This document shows positions 8,327 to 17,411 of a DNA stretch of 63,376 nt, piece after piece. The stretch covers positions 1 to 63,376 of the forward strand of contig CAMIOS010000015.1 in the NCBI GenBank assembly GCA_946222995.1, read 5' to 3'. Numbering within the stretch: position 1 is the stretch's first letter; each line of letters opens with the position of its first letter. This DNA is from an uncultured Enhydrobacter sp. GTDB taxonomy: Bacteria; Pseudomonadota; Gammaproteobacteria; Pseudomonadales; Moraxellaceae. The position numbers and the translations under genes were made by a program. The notes under the pieces were generated by a model. The model worked only from the letters and a program-made list of their open reading frames with translations. It had not been told where the DNA came from and did no database searches.

Positions 8327-9103
8327 TTAACGCACCAGCCCGCGATGGCTATTGATGAGTGAATCGAGCAGAAGCTGGACTCGAGGTTCATGCGGTAACA
8401 CTTGTGTCTTGACTGCTGCTATCGCTTCTTCTTTGGTCAAGCCTGAGCGAAAAATTAATCGATACGCTTGGCGTAGATAATCGATGGTCTGTTTTGACCA
8501 GCCTTTACGCCGCATGCCTTCAATATTTAGCCCATGACTTTTGGCAGGGTTGCCTGATACCATGTTATAAGCGGCAACGTCTTTTAAAATCAAACTTGCT
8601 CCACCAATCAAGCTATAATCATCCACATGACAGAATTGATGAATCCCCGAATTACCGCCCACAATGATATGATTGCCAATATGTACATGCCCTGCAATGC
8701 CGACATTATTGGCAATGACGTTATCATCGCCTATCACACAGTCATGTGCCACATGGGTATTGACCATCAATAGATTGCGGCTACCGATTTTTGTCAACCC
8801 CTTATCTTGGATAGTGCCACGGTGCAAGCTACAAGCTTCACGGATGCGATTGTCATCCCCAATTTCTAGCCAAGTTTCTTCGCCTTGGTATTTTAAATCT
8901 TGACAATCTTCACCCACACTGGCAAATTGAAAAATCTCATTGCGTTCACCGATTCGGGTACATTTTGCCACTACCACATGCGGATGAAGCACTGTATCTG
9001 CCCCAATCGTCACGTGCTCGCCCACAATACAATATGCCCCAATGGTTGCGGTGGGGTGAATTACCGCTGTGGGGTCGATAATGGCAGTTGGGTGAATGGT
9101 CAT
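8327..9103 (-). CDS. lpxA: UDP-N-acetylglucosamine O-acyltransferase
   Basis: Catalyses the first step of lipid A synthesis, acylating UDP-GlcNAc in the cytoplasm. Left-handed beta-helix hexapeptide repeats fill residues 1-190 (IHPTAIIDPTAVIHPTATIG and similar). The catalytic His region VNTHVAHDCVIGDDN and the GNPAKSHGLNIEGMRRKGW C-terminal segment are diagnostic. Its 258 residues are standard. GAGGA precedes the ATG on the minus strand. It follows fabZ in the classic lpxD-fabZ-lpxA order, but a 366-base gap with a terminator separates it from fabZ, so it probably has its own promoter. Confidence 0.97.
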   Translation of the reverse strand: MTIHPTAIIDPTAVIHPTATIGAYCIVGEHVTIGADTVLHPHVVVAKCTRIGERNEIFQFASVGEDCQDLKYQGEETWLEIGDDNRIREACSLHRGTIQDKGLTKIGSRNLLMVNTHVAHDCVIGDDNVIANNVGIAGHVHIGNHIIVGGNSGIHQFCHVDDYSLIGGASLILKDVAAYNMVSGNPAKSHGLNIEGMRRKGWSKQTIDYLRQAYRLIFRSGLTKEEAIAAVKTQVLPHEPRVQLLLDSLINSHRGLVR

Positions 9104-9272
9104 GGCAAATCCTCAAATACATATGAATTGGCAAAATATTTGTGATAAAACATTTTACGCCTTCATCACGTGAGCCCGTGGCTAAACAGCTTAGTGGCTT
9201 ATCTGCTATTTTATTGAGTCTGGTATCTCATTGAGATCATTACGATTAATATAGACAAGCATAAAAACGCAC

Positions 9273-9281
9273 ATTATAGCA
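9273..9281 (-). promoter_or_regulatory. Extended -10 promoter candidate for lpxA
   Basis: On the minus strand TGCTATAAT is read from 9281 to 9273. A recognisable -35 is lacking. It would give lpxA a leader of about 160 bases. It lies downstream of the fabZ terminator, which is where a new promoter is needed. Confidence 0.45.
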
Positions 9282-9372
9282 TTTTTGCTAAATGATAGTA
9301 GTTTTCAAGTTGGCAAAATGCGTAGAAAATTTTTAAAACCCAAACAGTTTTTAATAGGTGAAAACGCTGCAA

Positions 9373-9401
9373 TAAAAAACGGATTAGCGCTCTAATCCGT
9401 T
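9373..9401 (-). terminator. Rho-independent terminator after fabZ
   Basis: AACGGATTAG (9378-9387) and CTAATCCGTT (9392-9401) form a perfect 10-bp stem with a 4-base loop. Read on the minus strand it is followed by a six-T run. It lies 70 bases past the fabZ stop, within the 366-base gap before lpxA. The rest of the gap (9104-9372) holds only the lpxA promoter candidate. Confidence 0.85.
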
Positions 9402-9470
9402 CAATCTTCTTGCCAAAGAACGCGCTCAAACACGGTTACGTTAACGCTAACTTAGTTATAGCGATAATTA

Positions 9471-9977
9471 TTAATAGTGAGTGCGCTGTTCAGAAATAAT
9501 CACTTCGGCACACGCTGCAAGTTCCTCACCCACACACGCCGTGCAGCTAAATTTATAAATATTATGTCGCTCCATGGTCTTGGTGGCTCGCAAAATAAGC
9601 TGGTCGCCAGGAATAACTTGCCGTTTAAATCGTACTTTTTCAACGCCTGCAAATAAATAGATATAGCCATCACGGGGCTTGACATTTTTGGTAATAAACC
9701 CCAATACCCCCGCCGCTTGTGCCATCGCTTCGACCATCAATACCCCCGGCATAATGGGCTCTTCAGGAAAGTGCCCGTTAAAATACGGCTCATTGATGCT
9801 GACGTTTTTGATCGCGGTTAACCAATCATTAGGACGACAAGCTGTGACACGATCTAGTAATAAAAATGGGTAGCGGTGGGGTAAATACTCTTTTAATTCA
9901 AGACTATTGAGTGGCAACGTGATATTTCGTTCGGCAAGTTGTTGTAAGTCTTGTGCGGTGAGTTTTTCAGTATCCAT
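9471..9977 (-). CDS. fabZ: 3-hydroxyacyl-[acyl-carrier-protein] dehydratase
   Basis: Dehydrates 3-hydroxyacyl-ACP in fatty acid elongation. The hot-dog motif LPHRYPFLLLDRV contains the catalytic His, and FNGHFPEEPIMPGVLMVEAMAQAAG contains the catalytic Glu. The start is ATG 9977 (MDTEKL), with AGGAG 7-8 bases upstream; the longer frame to 10019 has no site and would add a non-homologous tail. About 168 residues. Between lpxD and lpxA, as in most gammaproteobacteria, which couples lipid A and phospholipid precursor supply. Confidence 0.96.
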   Translation of the reverse strand: MDTEKLTAQDLQQLAERNITLPLNSLELKEYLPHRYPFLLLDRVTACRPNDWLTAIKNVSINEPYFNGHFPEEPIMPGVLMVEAMAQAAGVLGFITKNVKPRDGYIYLFAGVEKVRFKRQVIPGDQLILRATKTMERHNIYKFSCTACVGEELAACAEVIISEQRTHY

Positions 9978-10102
9978 GCGGAATACTCCTATTTGGCAAG
10001 GCATTAGAGGAATTAACACCTTTTTTAAAAAACCTTATTGTACTCTGTTTAGTTTTGAGTTTACAGTTGTTTTCTCAAATTTTTCGCTAGTTGGGTTGGG
10101 TT

Positions 10103-11131
10103 TTAACGGGTGGCAAGCTGTTTAAATTTAATGACTGCCCGCCGCCATATCGGGGTAGCCAGCATGGGTATACCCGATGAATAGCTGCCTGCTTGGGTAA
10201 TAGATTTGGTAACCATGGTCATCCCAGTAAACGTTACGTCATCACAGACTTCGATATGACCAGCCATGCCAACACCGCCTGCAAGCATGCAGCGCTTGCC
10301 AATTTTGCTACTGCCTGCGATACCTGTACAAGCTGCAATAGCGGTGCCATCGCCAATTTGTACATTGTGAGCAATTTGAACTAAATTATCAATAATCACG
10401 TTATCCCCGATTATTGTATCCCCCAATGCCCCACGGTCAATACAGGTGTGGCTACCGATACGCACTTGATTACCAATTATAACCTTGCCAAGTTGGTGAA
10501 TTTTTTGCCAGCCTTGGGTCGCAGGGTCACCTTTTGGGGCAAAGCCAAACCCTTCATTGCCAATGCTTGCATGGCTGTGTAGGGTCACGCTGTTACCCAA
10601 AGTACAATGATGACCGATAAAAACATGGGGTTTGATTAGGCAATTTTGCCCAATACAAGCAAAGTCTTCAACCACCACATGGCTATCAATTTGGCTATGG
10701 TTACCAATACTCGCCCCCTCACCGATCACAGCATATGCCCCTATTTTGACGTGATTGCCAAGTTGGGCAGTAGGATGGATGATAGCCGTCGCGTGTATGG
10801 CGTTATCGTCATTTGTGGGGGCAGACTGATAAGCAAAATAGGGCGTCAAAATAGCATACGCCAAATATGGGTTATCCACCACCAGCGGCACAGTATGGGC
10901 AGGCAGGTGGTCAAGTTGATTTTGCTTGAGTAACACCGCCGCCGCCGATGTACTGGCTAACTCATGGGCGTATTTTGGGTTGGCTAAAAAAGCCAAATCA
11001 TCATTGTTTGCCTGTTGTAAGGGCGCAAGTGTGTTAATCACAATATTAAGCTGTGATGGTGTTAGGTTGTTTTGGAGCAAAATACCATATTCCTGTAATC
11101 GCCCAATCAGACTTGCTAACGTTAATTGCAT
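10103..11131 (-). CDS. lpxD: UDP-3-O-(3-hydroxyacyl)glucosamine N-acyltransferase
   Basis: Third step of lipid A synthesis, N-acylation of UDP-3-O-acyl-glucosamine. An N-terminal uridine-binding domain (1-100, with DDLAFLANPKYAHEL) is followed by a hexapeptide-repeat beta-helix. NEGFGFAPKG, IGSHTCIDRGALGDTIIGD and IAHNVQIGDGTAIAACTGIAGSSKIG carry the catalytic His region and conserved turns. 342 residues, normal. GGGGGAG precedes the ATG. A perfect terminator hairpin sits only 30 bases upstream, between it and skp. Confidence 0.97.
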   Translation of the reverse strand: MQLTLASLIGRLQEYGILLQNNLTPSQLNIVINTLAPLQQANNDDLAFLANPKYAHELASTSAAAVLLKQNQLDHLPAHTVPLVVDNPYLAYAILTPYFAYQSAPTNDDNAIHATAIIHPTAQLGNHVKIGAYAVIGEGASIGNHSQIDSHVVVEDFACIGQNCLIKPHVFIGHHCTLGNSVTLHSHASIGNEGFGFAPKGDPATQGWQKIHQLGKVIIGNQVRIGSHTCIDRGALGDTIIGDNVIIDNLVQIAHNVQIGDGTAIAACTGIAGSSKIGKRCMLAGGVGMAGHIEVCDDVTFTGMTMVTKSITQAGSYSSGIPMLATPIWRRAVIKFKQLATR

Positions 11132-11160
11132 GACTCCCCCACCTACTTTGAACTTATTAT

Positions 11161-11193
11161 AAAAAAACGCAATAACAGGTATTGCGTTTTTTT
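11161..11193. terminator. Perfect bidirectional terminator between skp and lpxD
   Basis: A 14-bp perfect stem (11161-11174 with 11180-11193) and a 5-base loop, with A-run and T-run inside the stem on both sides. Both neighbouring genes are on the minus strand, so it must be crossed, or be partial, for lpxD to be transcribed from upstream. Confidence 0.85.
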
Positions 11194-11206
11194 AGACCTA
11201 TTGACG

Positions 11207-11719
11207 TTAACGCACTTGCTCATTTAATTTTTGGGTGACCTCGTTGGTAATATCCCATTCAGGTTTTACAAACGTCACATTACGGTCACGGCTATCTAGC
11301 AAAATATCGATATTTTTTTGTTTGATTAGCCCTTCAGTGATAGCTTTAATGGTGGGTGACACCCGCTGTAATACCTCATTTTCGCTATTGGTAAGTGTCG
11401 TTTGAATTTGCTCCGCCACTTGGTCATAACCTTGCATATTGGTTTGCACTTGCTTGGCAAGGTCTTGTTTTTGCGCATCGGTGAGTTTACCTTGTTGGCT
11501 ATCAAACTGCTGCTGCAATCGGTCAATATTGGCTTTATAAGTTTGGAGCTGCTGTTGTTTGGGTTTTAAGCTGGCTTCGAGGTTGGCAATTTTGGCTTTG
11601 GCAAAGTTACTGTTACTAATTGCCACCTGTGAGTTCCATACTGCCACGTTATTAGCAAAAGCCATATTGGCAAACAGTCCGACTCCTGTCAAAGCAAATG
11701 CGGTTAAAATCGATTTCAT
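11207..11719 (-). CDS. skp: OmpH/Skp family periplasmic chaperone
   Basis: Periplasmic chaperone that holds unfolded outer-membrane proteins for BamA. The start at ATG 11719 (MKSILTAF) leaves a clean signal peptide ending in MAFA; the frame extends to 11758 without a good site. Residues after about 20 begin with the family strand NVAVWNSQVAISNSNFAKAK, followed by two long coiled-coil helices (Gln/Lys-rich, 35-115), and the closing strand DILLDSRDRNVTFVKPEWDITNEV. About 170 residues. Immediately downstream of bamA in the same direction, so chaperone and receptor are made together. Confidence 0.92.
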   Translation of the reverse strand: MKSILTAFALTGVGLFANMAFANNVAVWNSQVAISNSNFAKAKIANLEASLKPKQQQLQTYKANIDRLQQQFDSQQGKLTDAQKQDLAKQVQTNMQGYDQVAEQIQTTLTNSENEVLQRVSPTIKAITEGLIKQKNIDILLDSRDRNVTFVKPEWDITNEVTQKLNEQVR

Positions 11720-11774
11720 AGCGGGCTCTTTAAAATGTGTTATTGAATAAATCAGCATAAATTGTTAAAGCATA

Positions 11775-14189
11775 TTAGAATAAACGTCCGATTTCAAATT
11801 GAACTTTGTCTGTTTCATCGCCATCTTGTTTATTTAATGGCACAGCATAGCTCAACGAAATAGGGCCAATTGGGGTAATCCACGTAAATCCTGCTCCCGC
11901 GCTAAACCGCATGGTATTATCATTGTATTTATCATTTAATAACGAATAAGAGGTGCCATTAATATCGATTTTTTCCTTGTCTTTATTCGTGGTATCAAAG
12001 ACTTGCGCCCCATCAACAAACAGTACAGGACGGATTTGGCTTGCCCAATCGGCTTTTGATGGCATCGGTAAAATTAATTCACCCGAAACTTGTGCCAAAG
12101 CATTGCCCCCAATGGCCTCTGGATATAGGTCGTTATTGTTATTATTTACCGCACGGAAATAACGGTTACTGCGCGGTCCTAAGCTATAGTTTTCATAGCC
12201 GCGTACCGAGCCATAGCCGCCTGCAAAGAAGTTTTCCCAAAATGGTAAGTCGTTACCATAACCCAGTTTGGTATAAGCGCGTAACACTGAGCCTTTATAA
12301 AATGGGTGATAATAATTGCCTTCATACACCAATTTTTGATATTGGGCATCCCCAAACGATAAGTTTAGATCAACGGAATGTCTCATCCCTTTGGTTGGGA
12401 ACACCCCCTTATCAAGGTTATTCATCGTCCAGCCTAAATTAATGCCATAGGTGTCATAATCGGCATCAAAATTTGGGGTGCTATTGCCAAATTTGTCAGT
12501 GTCGTTTTTGATGTTTAGCCCTGAGTTATTTTCGTCCCTTAAATATTTTAAGTTCGATAACGCAAGCCAACTGCCCGCTCGCACCGTCGTACGGTCAGCA
12601 TTTAGCCCAAAACTAACACTTTTGGTCTCATCGACAGGGTAGCTAAAGTTTAAATTACCCCCATAAGAGTCAGTAACATAATTTGAGATATTTTTCGGGT
12701 CATATTTGGTTTCACGATAGTATAAATTTGCCCCTTGTGACACCCCATCTGGCGTAAAATACGGATTGACATAGCCTAGACTATAGCTATTTAAGGTTTC
12801 TGAGCGCGATAAAGAGATGTTCACGCGATTGCCTGTGCCCAAAAAGTTGGACTGACTTAAGCCTGCTTGGAACGTCAAACCGCCACTTTGTGAGTAACCT
12901 GCCGCAATCGTTGAGTTACCCGAGGGTTGCTCTTCAACCGACACATTTACATCCACTTGGTCGGGCGTGTTGGCAACAGGTTTGATATCGATGTTAACTG
13001 TTTTAAAATAACCTGTGCGCATGAGTCTTGCCCGAGACAACTCAATTTTTTCATTAGACGCCAATGCCCCTTCCATTTGACGCATTTCACGGCGTAACAC
13101 TTCATCCGCGGTTTTGGTGTTACCGGTAAAATTAATACGATGAACATACACAGGGCGAACCGGATCAATAAAAAAGTCCATATCAACGGTATGCGTCGCA
13201 TCGTCAATATGCGGAACAGGGCGAACTTGGGCAAAATAATAGCCATCATTACCATAAAGGGTGGTAAAATTTTGGACAGTGGTGGTAATTTGTTGTTGTG
13301 AATACTGATCACCTGCTTTGAACGCGACTTGCTCCTGCAATTTTTTGGTATCATACGTTGGATTGCCCAAGAAATTAACTTTACCAAATTTATAGCGATC
13401 GCCCTCGGTCAAGTTCAGCTCAATATACACCTTGTCTTTTTCTGGGCTGATATTTAGCACCGCATCATTGACCGAAAATTTAACAAAGCCGGCATTTTGG
13501 TACAAGGCGGTCACATTCTCAAGGCTGGCTGCCAATTTTTCACGCGCATAGCGGTCGGATTTGCTAATCACATTCACCCATGATGTTTCTTTGATATTCA
13601 TGGCTTGCTTGATTTCTTTATCGCTAAAGTGCTTATTGCCCAAAATCTTAATATCAACGACACGGGCTGGTTTGCCTTCAGTAAAGTTAAATTTTAATGC
13701 CACGCGGTTGTTATCAAGCGGGGTCTGTACCACTTCGACATCGCTATTATAGTAGCCTTGTTGGTTATATTGCTGTTTAAGCTCATTTTGAATTTGTTCA
13801 ACCGTGGATTGCTTTAACACATTACCCTCAGCAATGCCAATACGCTTTAAACCATCGGTTAGCGCCTCTTTTGGAATGAGTTTATTGCCCTCATAGCTAA
13901 CACTTGCAATAATAGGGCGTTCAACCACATTAAATACCAACACATTGCCTGCTTGGGCGGCTTTGACATCGGAAAAATTGCCTGTGGTATACAAGGCTTT
14001 GACACTCTCGGCAACGTTGCTATCAGTCGCAGTTTCACCTGCATTGACAGTGATTAATGGGTATAAGCTGTCAGCGGAAATGCGTTGTAAGCCATTAAAC
14101 TTAACATCCGCCACATTAAAATTGGCTGCTTGGACACTTGTGGCAACAATAGCAAGGGGGGCAAGAACAAATAACGCTGAATTTCGCAT
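11775..14189 (-). CDS. bamA: Outer membrane protein assembly factor BamA
   Basis: Core of the BAM complex that folds beta-barrel proteins into the outer membrane. A signal peptide (1-21, ending VQAA) is followed by five POTRA domains (about 22-420) and a 16-strand barrel. Typical segments are KFNGLQRISADSLYPLI in POTRA1, the conserved FFAGGYGSVRGYENYSLGPR (the VRGY/F loop 6 motif) and the C-terminal beta-signal ending in Phe (FEIGRLF). 804 residues, expected length. No clear Shine-Dalgarno precedes the ATG. A terminator 300 bases upstream isolates it from rseP. Confidence 0.97.
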   Translation of the reverse strand: MRNSALFVLAPLAIVATSVQAANFNVADVKFNGLQRISADSLYPLITVNAGETATDSNVAESVKALYTTGNFSDVKAAQAGNVLVFNVVERPIIASVSYEGNKLIPKEALTDGLKRIGIAEGNVLKQSTVEQIQNELKQQYNQQGYYNSDVEVVQTPLDNNRVALKFNFTEGKPARVVDIKILGNKHFSDKEIKQAMNIKETSWVNVISKSDRYAREKLAASLENVTALYQNAGFVKFSVNDAVLNISPEKDKVYIELNLTEGDRYKFGKVNFLGNPTYDTKKLQEQVAFKAGDQYSQQQITTTVQNFTTLYGNDGYYFAQVRPVPHIDDATHTVDMDFFIDPVRPVYVHRINFTGNTKTADEVLRREMRQMEGALASNEKIELSRARLMRTGYFKTVNIDIKPVANTPDQVDVNVSVEEQPSGNSTIAAGYSQSGGLTFQAGLSQSNFLGTGNRVNISLSRSETLNSYSLGYVNPYFTPDGVSQGANLYYRETKYDPKNISNYVTDSYGGNLNFSYPVDETKSVSFGLNADRTTVRAGSWLALSNLKYLRDENNSGLNIKNDTDKFGNSTPNFDADYDTYGINLGWTMNNLDKGVFPTKGMRHSVDLNLSFGDAQYQKLVYEGNYYHPFYKGSVLRAYTKLGYGNDLPFWENFFAGGYGSVRGYENYSLGPRSNRYFRAVNNNNNDLYPEAIGGNALAQVSGELILPMPSKADWASQIRPVLFVDGAQVFDTTNKDKEKIDINGTSYSLLNDKYNDNTMRFSAGAGFTWITPIGPISLSYAVPLNKQDGDETDKVQFEIGRLF

Positions 14190-14588
14190 AGCAATTTTTT
14201 TCCAAAAGGCAGTTTGCTTGATAAAGTAATAATTTCAGATACCTAGAAAAACCTAAAATAACACTCGTTAAAACTGTTAAGAACCCGTTAATCTCTGATT
14301 GTCAATAAGATGATTGTGGGTATTCAACTTACTAAGATTCTAAAGTACAAGAAAGCAAATTTGGGGTATTTTAGCAATTTTCTTGGTGGTTTGCCTAAAA
14401 AGTTTTTGCTCATCTTTTTATTGAACCAGAAAATTTACAAATTGCCATAAGGTAAGCTAATTTGCAGGCAAAGTCTAGTATTAAAAAAACACCTCATTGC
14501 AATTAGACACAATGAGGCGTAGAGATGTTAAACGGGTCAAGTGGTTACTGGCGAATCATAAGGCTTTCAAAAGTACAAGATTAAAGCA
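14190..14588. other. bamA-rseP intergenic region
   Basis: About 400 bases with no gene. It contains the rseP terminator (14483-14519). A TTGACA reads on the minus strand at 14305-14300 but has no acceptable -10 at 16-18 bases, and no sigma-E type GGAACTT...TCAAA pair was found by eye. The bamA promoter should lie here but cannot be placed. Confidence 0.5.
14483..14519 (-). terminator. Rho-independent terminator after rseP
   Basis: A 10-bp stem (14490-14499 with 14510-14519, one wobble) and 10-base loop, followed on the minus strand by seven Ts. It ends the pyrH-to-rseP unit. Confidence 0.85.
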
Positions 14589-15956
14589 CTAAAAAAGTCG
14601 GCTAATATCATTACCAATTGCCAACAACATGAAACAACCAAGCAAAACAAGCCCGATATTCATCCCAACGGCTTGAAAATTCTCTGGCAGTGGTTTACCT
14701 CGAATGGCTTCATAGGCATACATCACGATATGCCCCCCGTCTAATACAGGAATAGGCAATAAATTTAACACCGCAAGGCTTAGGCTAATGATTGCCATAA
14801 ATGACAATACAGCTTCCCAACCGATGCTAAAGCTTTGATTGGCAACTTTAGCAATGGTAATCGGGCCTGACAAATTCTCTAGTCCGATTTTGCCTGTAAT
14901 CATTTTACCCATGGAGCGAAGGGTCATTTTACTTAAGTCAACCACTTGCGCTGCGGATTTACCGACAGCAGTAAAAGCATCATATTGAATGGTTTTTTGG
15001 TATTCAGCCGGGATATGAACTTCAGACGGTTTTGCCCCTGCGCCAATTTGCCCAAAACGATTGCCCATCACATCTTTTTTGGCTTGGGGCATGATTTGTA
15101 GTTGGACTGGTTGTCCATTTCGCATAACACGGATATTTAGCAGTGTTTCAGGATTGTTTTTGACGATTTGGCTAAAACTTAACCAATCGGTAATCGGTTG
15201 CCCATTCACCACAGTGATCAAATCGCCCGTTTTTAAGCCTTGATTAAATGCTGCACTGTTTGGCGCAATCTCACCGACAATCGGGGTAATTTTAGGCTGC
15301 CAAGGAATCGCCCCTAGCGCATCGATTGGGTTGGTCGATTTGCCGTTGTTAGACTTCATAAATTTATCAATTGGCACAGCCACTTGGCTTATACCGTTGC
15401 TATGATTGACTGTCACAGCGATGGTGCCAGTATCGCCCATTTTATCGGCTAACACATAATTGATATCTTGCCAACTCTCCACCTTTTTACTATCAATCGC
15501 GGTGATCTCATCGCTAATTTGCAGACGACTGTGACTGGCAGGGGTATTGGGAGCAATACTGCCAATCTTGGTCGCCAAAATGGTGTGCGGGCTCATCAAT
15601 AGCACCCAAAATAAGGTCATAGCAATGATTAAGTTCATTACCGGCCCTGCCGCCACGATAGCAATTTTTTTCCATGCGGTTTGGGTATTAAAGGCAAGGT
15701 GGCGTTCTTTGGGGTGAACTTCACCTTCTCGCTCATCGAGCATTTTGACATAGCCGCCCAATGGCACGGCAGACACCGCATAGTTAATGCCGGTTTTTTT
15801 GCTAGTCCACGATAGTAATTTTGGACCAAAGCCAATCGAGTAGGTCAGTACTTTGACGCCACACAACCGTGCAACAATATAATGTCCCCATTCATGCAAT
15901 GCCACTAAAGGTCCAAGCACCACAATTGCCGCTAAAACCGTTAAGATAAAGGTCAT
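14589..15956 (-). CDS. rseP: RIP metalloprotease RseP (site-2 protease)
   Basis: Inner-membrane zinc protease that cleaves anti-sigma factors, releasing the envelope stress sigma factor. HEWGH (in ALHEWGHYIVARL, near residue 20) is the HExxH zinc site, and PIPVLDGGHIVMY carries the third ligand Asp (LDG). Two PDZ domains occupy the periplasmic region (about 110-300). Start chosen at ATG 15956 because AGGGGAC stands directly upstream; the frame continues to 15983. About 455 residues. It lies between dxr and bamA, as is usual. Confidence 0.96.
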   Translation of the reverse strand: MTFILTVLAAIVVLGPLVALHEWGHYIVARLCGVKVLTYSIGFGPKLLSWTSKKTGINYAVSAVPLGGYVKMLDEREGEVHPKERHLAFNTQTAWKKIAIVAAGPVMNLIIAMTLFWVLLMSPHTILATKIGSIAPNTPASHSRLQISDEITAIDSKKVESWQDINYVLADKMGDTGTIAVTVNHSNGISQVAVPIDKFMKSNNGKSTNPIDALGAIPWQPKITPIVGEIAPNSAAFNQGLKTGDLITVVNGQPITDWLSFSQIVKNNPETLLNIRVMRNGQPVQLQIMPQAKKDVMGNRFGQIGAGAKPSEVHIPAEYQKTIQYDAFTAVGKSAAQVVDLSKMTLRSMGKMITGKIGLENLSGPITIAKVANQSFSIGWEAVLSFMAIISLSLAVLNLLPIPVLDGGHIVMYAYEAIRGKPLPENFQAVGMNIGLVLLGCFMLLAIGNDISRLF

Positions 15957-16066
15957 ATGTCCCCTTGGATCAATATCAATCAATATGTGGATTATTGGCT
16001 ATTTAATGATGGCAGAATTGTCAAAATCAATCTATGAAAGAGTTACCAAATGACAAAATAGCGGTA

Positions 16067-17275
16067 TTAGAGGACAAAATTTTTTGCCAAATTTTCAATA
16101 CTTTGCTGGGCAATTTTTCTCGCCGTTTTATCGGCTTGTAAAATATCCTCAAGTGAACGGATGATTTGTTGCAAGCTGTGGTTTAGAACCGTTTCGTTGA
16201 TATCGGCAATATCGGTCAAACGGATTTTCTTGTCTAAAAACGCCTGCACCGCCACTTCGTTACTGGCATTAAGTGCAATACACGCATAACTGCCTTGTTC
16301 CATCGCTTGGTAGGCAAGTTTTAAGCATTTAAATTTGGTTAAGTCGGGTTTAATAAAATTTAGATGACTTAGGCTAAAAATATCTAATCGCTCGACCCCA
16401 CTATTAATACGCTCAGGATATGCCAATGCATGGGCAATCGGCGTTCGCATATCGGGGCTACCAAGTTGTGCCAAAAACGAACCATCACTGTACTCCACCA
16501 TCGAATGCACGATGCTTTGCGGATGAATTGCCACCTCAATATTAGCCACGGGCATATCGAATAGAAAACTGGCTTCAATCAGCTCTAGCCCTTTGTTCAT
16601 CATGGTAGCACTGTCTACCGAGATTTTTTGTCCCATCGACCAATTGGGGTGCTTTACTGCCTCGGCAACTGATGCTTTTTGCATATCGTCAAAACTTTTT
16701 GTCAAAAAAGGGCCACCTGAAGCGGTCAGCCATAATTTTTTTACCCCGTGATTAGATTGGTGAATTTGCGCACGCTGTTGTTGCACCGCAAATGGCAAAC
16801 ATTGAAAAATGGCGTTATGTTCGCTATCAATCGGCAATAATGTTGCACCCGATTGCTGAGCTGCTTGCATCATCAACTCGCCTGCCATCACCAAGGCTTC
16901 TTTATTGGCAAGTAAAATGGTTTTGCCTGCTTGTGCTGCCGCTAAGGTCGAGGGCAAGCCTGCTGCCCCAACAATGGCTGCGACCACAATATCAACGTCC
17001 GGCAAAGTCGCAAGCTGAATTAAGCCCGCTTCGCCTACCAAAATTTGACAATCGAGGTTGTGCTGTTTTAGTAATTCGGCAAATTGTTCGGCTTTATTTT
17101 GGGGCACACAGACAAATTTTGGCTTAAAGCTCTGACAGAGTGACAACAATTTATCAAGGCGAGAAAAACCTGTTAAACCAATGACTTGATAACGGTCGAG
17201 ATATTGAGCGATAACCGATAACGTGCTATCCCCAATTGAGCCTGTCGCGCCAAATAGGGCGATATTTTTTTTCAT
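16067..17275 (-). CDS. dxr: 1-deoxy-D-xylulose 5-phosphate reductoisomerase
   Basis: Converts DXP to MEP in isoprenoid synthesis. N-terminal NADPH-binding GATGSIGDSTL (about 9-19), LLANKEALVMAG, the metal and substrate block PIDSEHNAIFQCL, and TASGGPF are seen. SMGQKISVDSATMMNKGLELIEA holds further active-site residues. 402 residues, expected. Its product pathway feeds UppS, two genes upstream. No strong Shine-Dalgarno before the ATG. Confidence 0.97.
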   Translation of the reverse strand: MKKNIALFGATGSIGDSTLSVIAQYLDRYQVIGLTGFSRLDKLLSLCQSFKPKFVCVPQNKAEQFAELLKQHNLDCQILVGEAGLIQLATLPDVDIVVAAIVGAAGLPSTLAAAQAGKTILLANKEALVMAGELMMQAAQQSGATLLPIDSEHNAIFQCLPFAVQQQRAQIHQSNHGVKKLWLTASGGPFLTKSFDDMQKASVAEAVKHPNWSMGQKISVDSATMMNKGLELIEASFLFDMPVANIEVAIHPQSIVHSMVEYSDGSFLAQLGSPDMRTPIAHALAYPERINSGVERLDIFSLSHLNFIKPDLTKFKCLKLAYQAMEQGSYACIALNASNEVAVQAFLDKKIRLTDIADINETVLNHSLQQIIRSLEDILQADKTARKIAQQSIENLAKNFVL

Positions 17276-17411
17276 TTTTTGCTTTTATCCATAGGGTATG
17301 GAACAGTTGGATAACTATGTATCAACTTATTCATAGGAATTGTTATTGTTTAGCGTATGGATGCGTTGTTATGAGAAATTGTAGTGTAGTCATTTTATTC
17401 ATTACTTTAGC

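Noticed and set aside
12947..13387. Minus-strand frame of 146 residues
   Set aside because: It lies wholly inside bamA in another frame, its protein is Met/Ile/Lys/Cys-biased without a recognisable domain, and bamA is unambiguous.
14283..14305. TTGACA as the bamA promoter -35
   Set aside because: No acceptable -10 box at 16-18 bases downstream on the minus strand.
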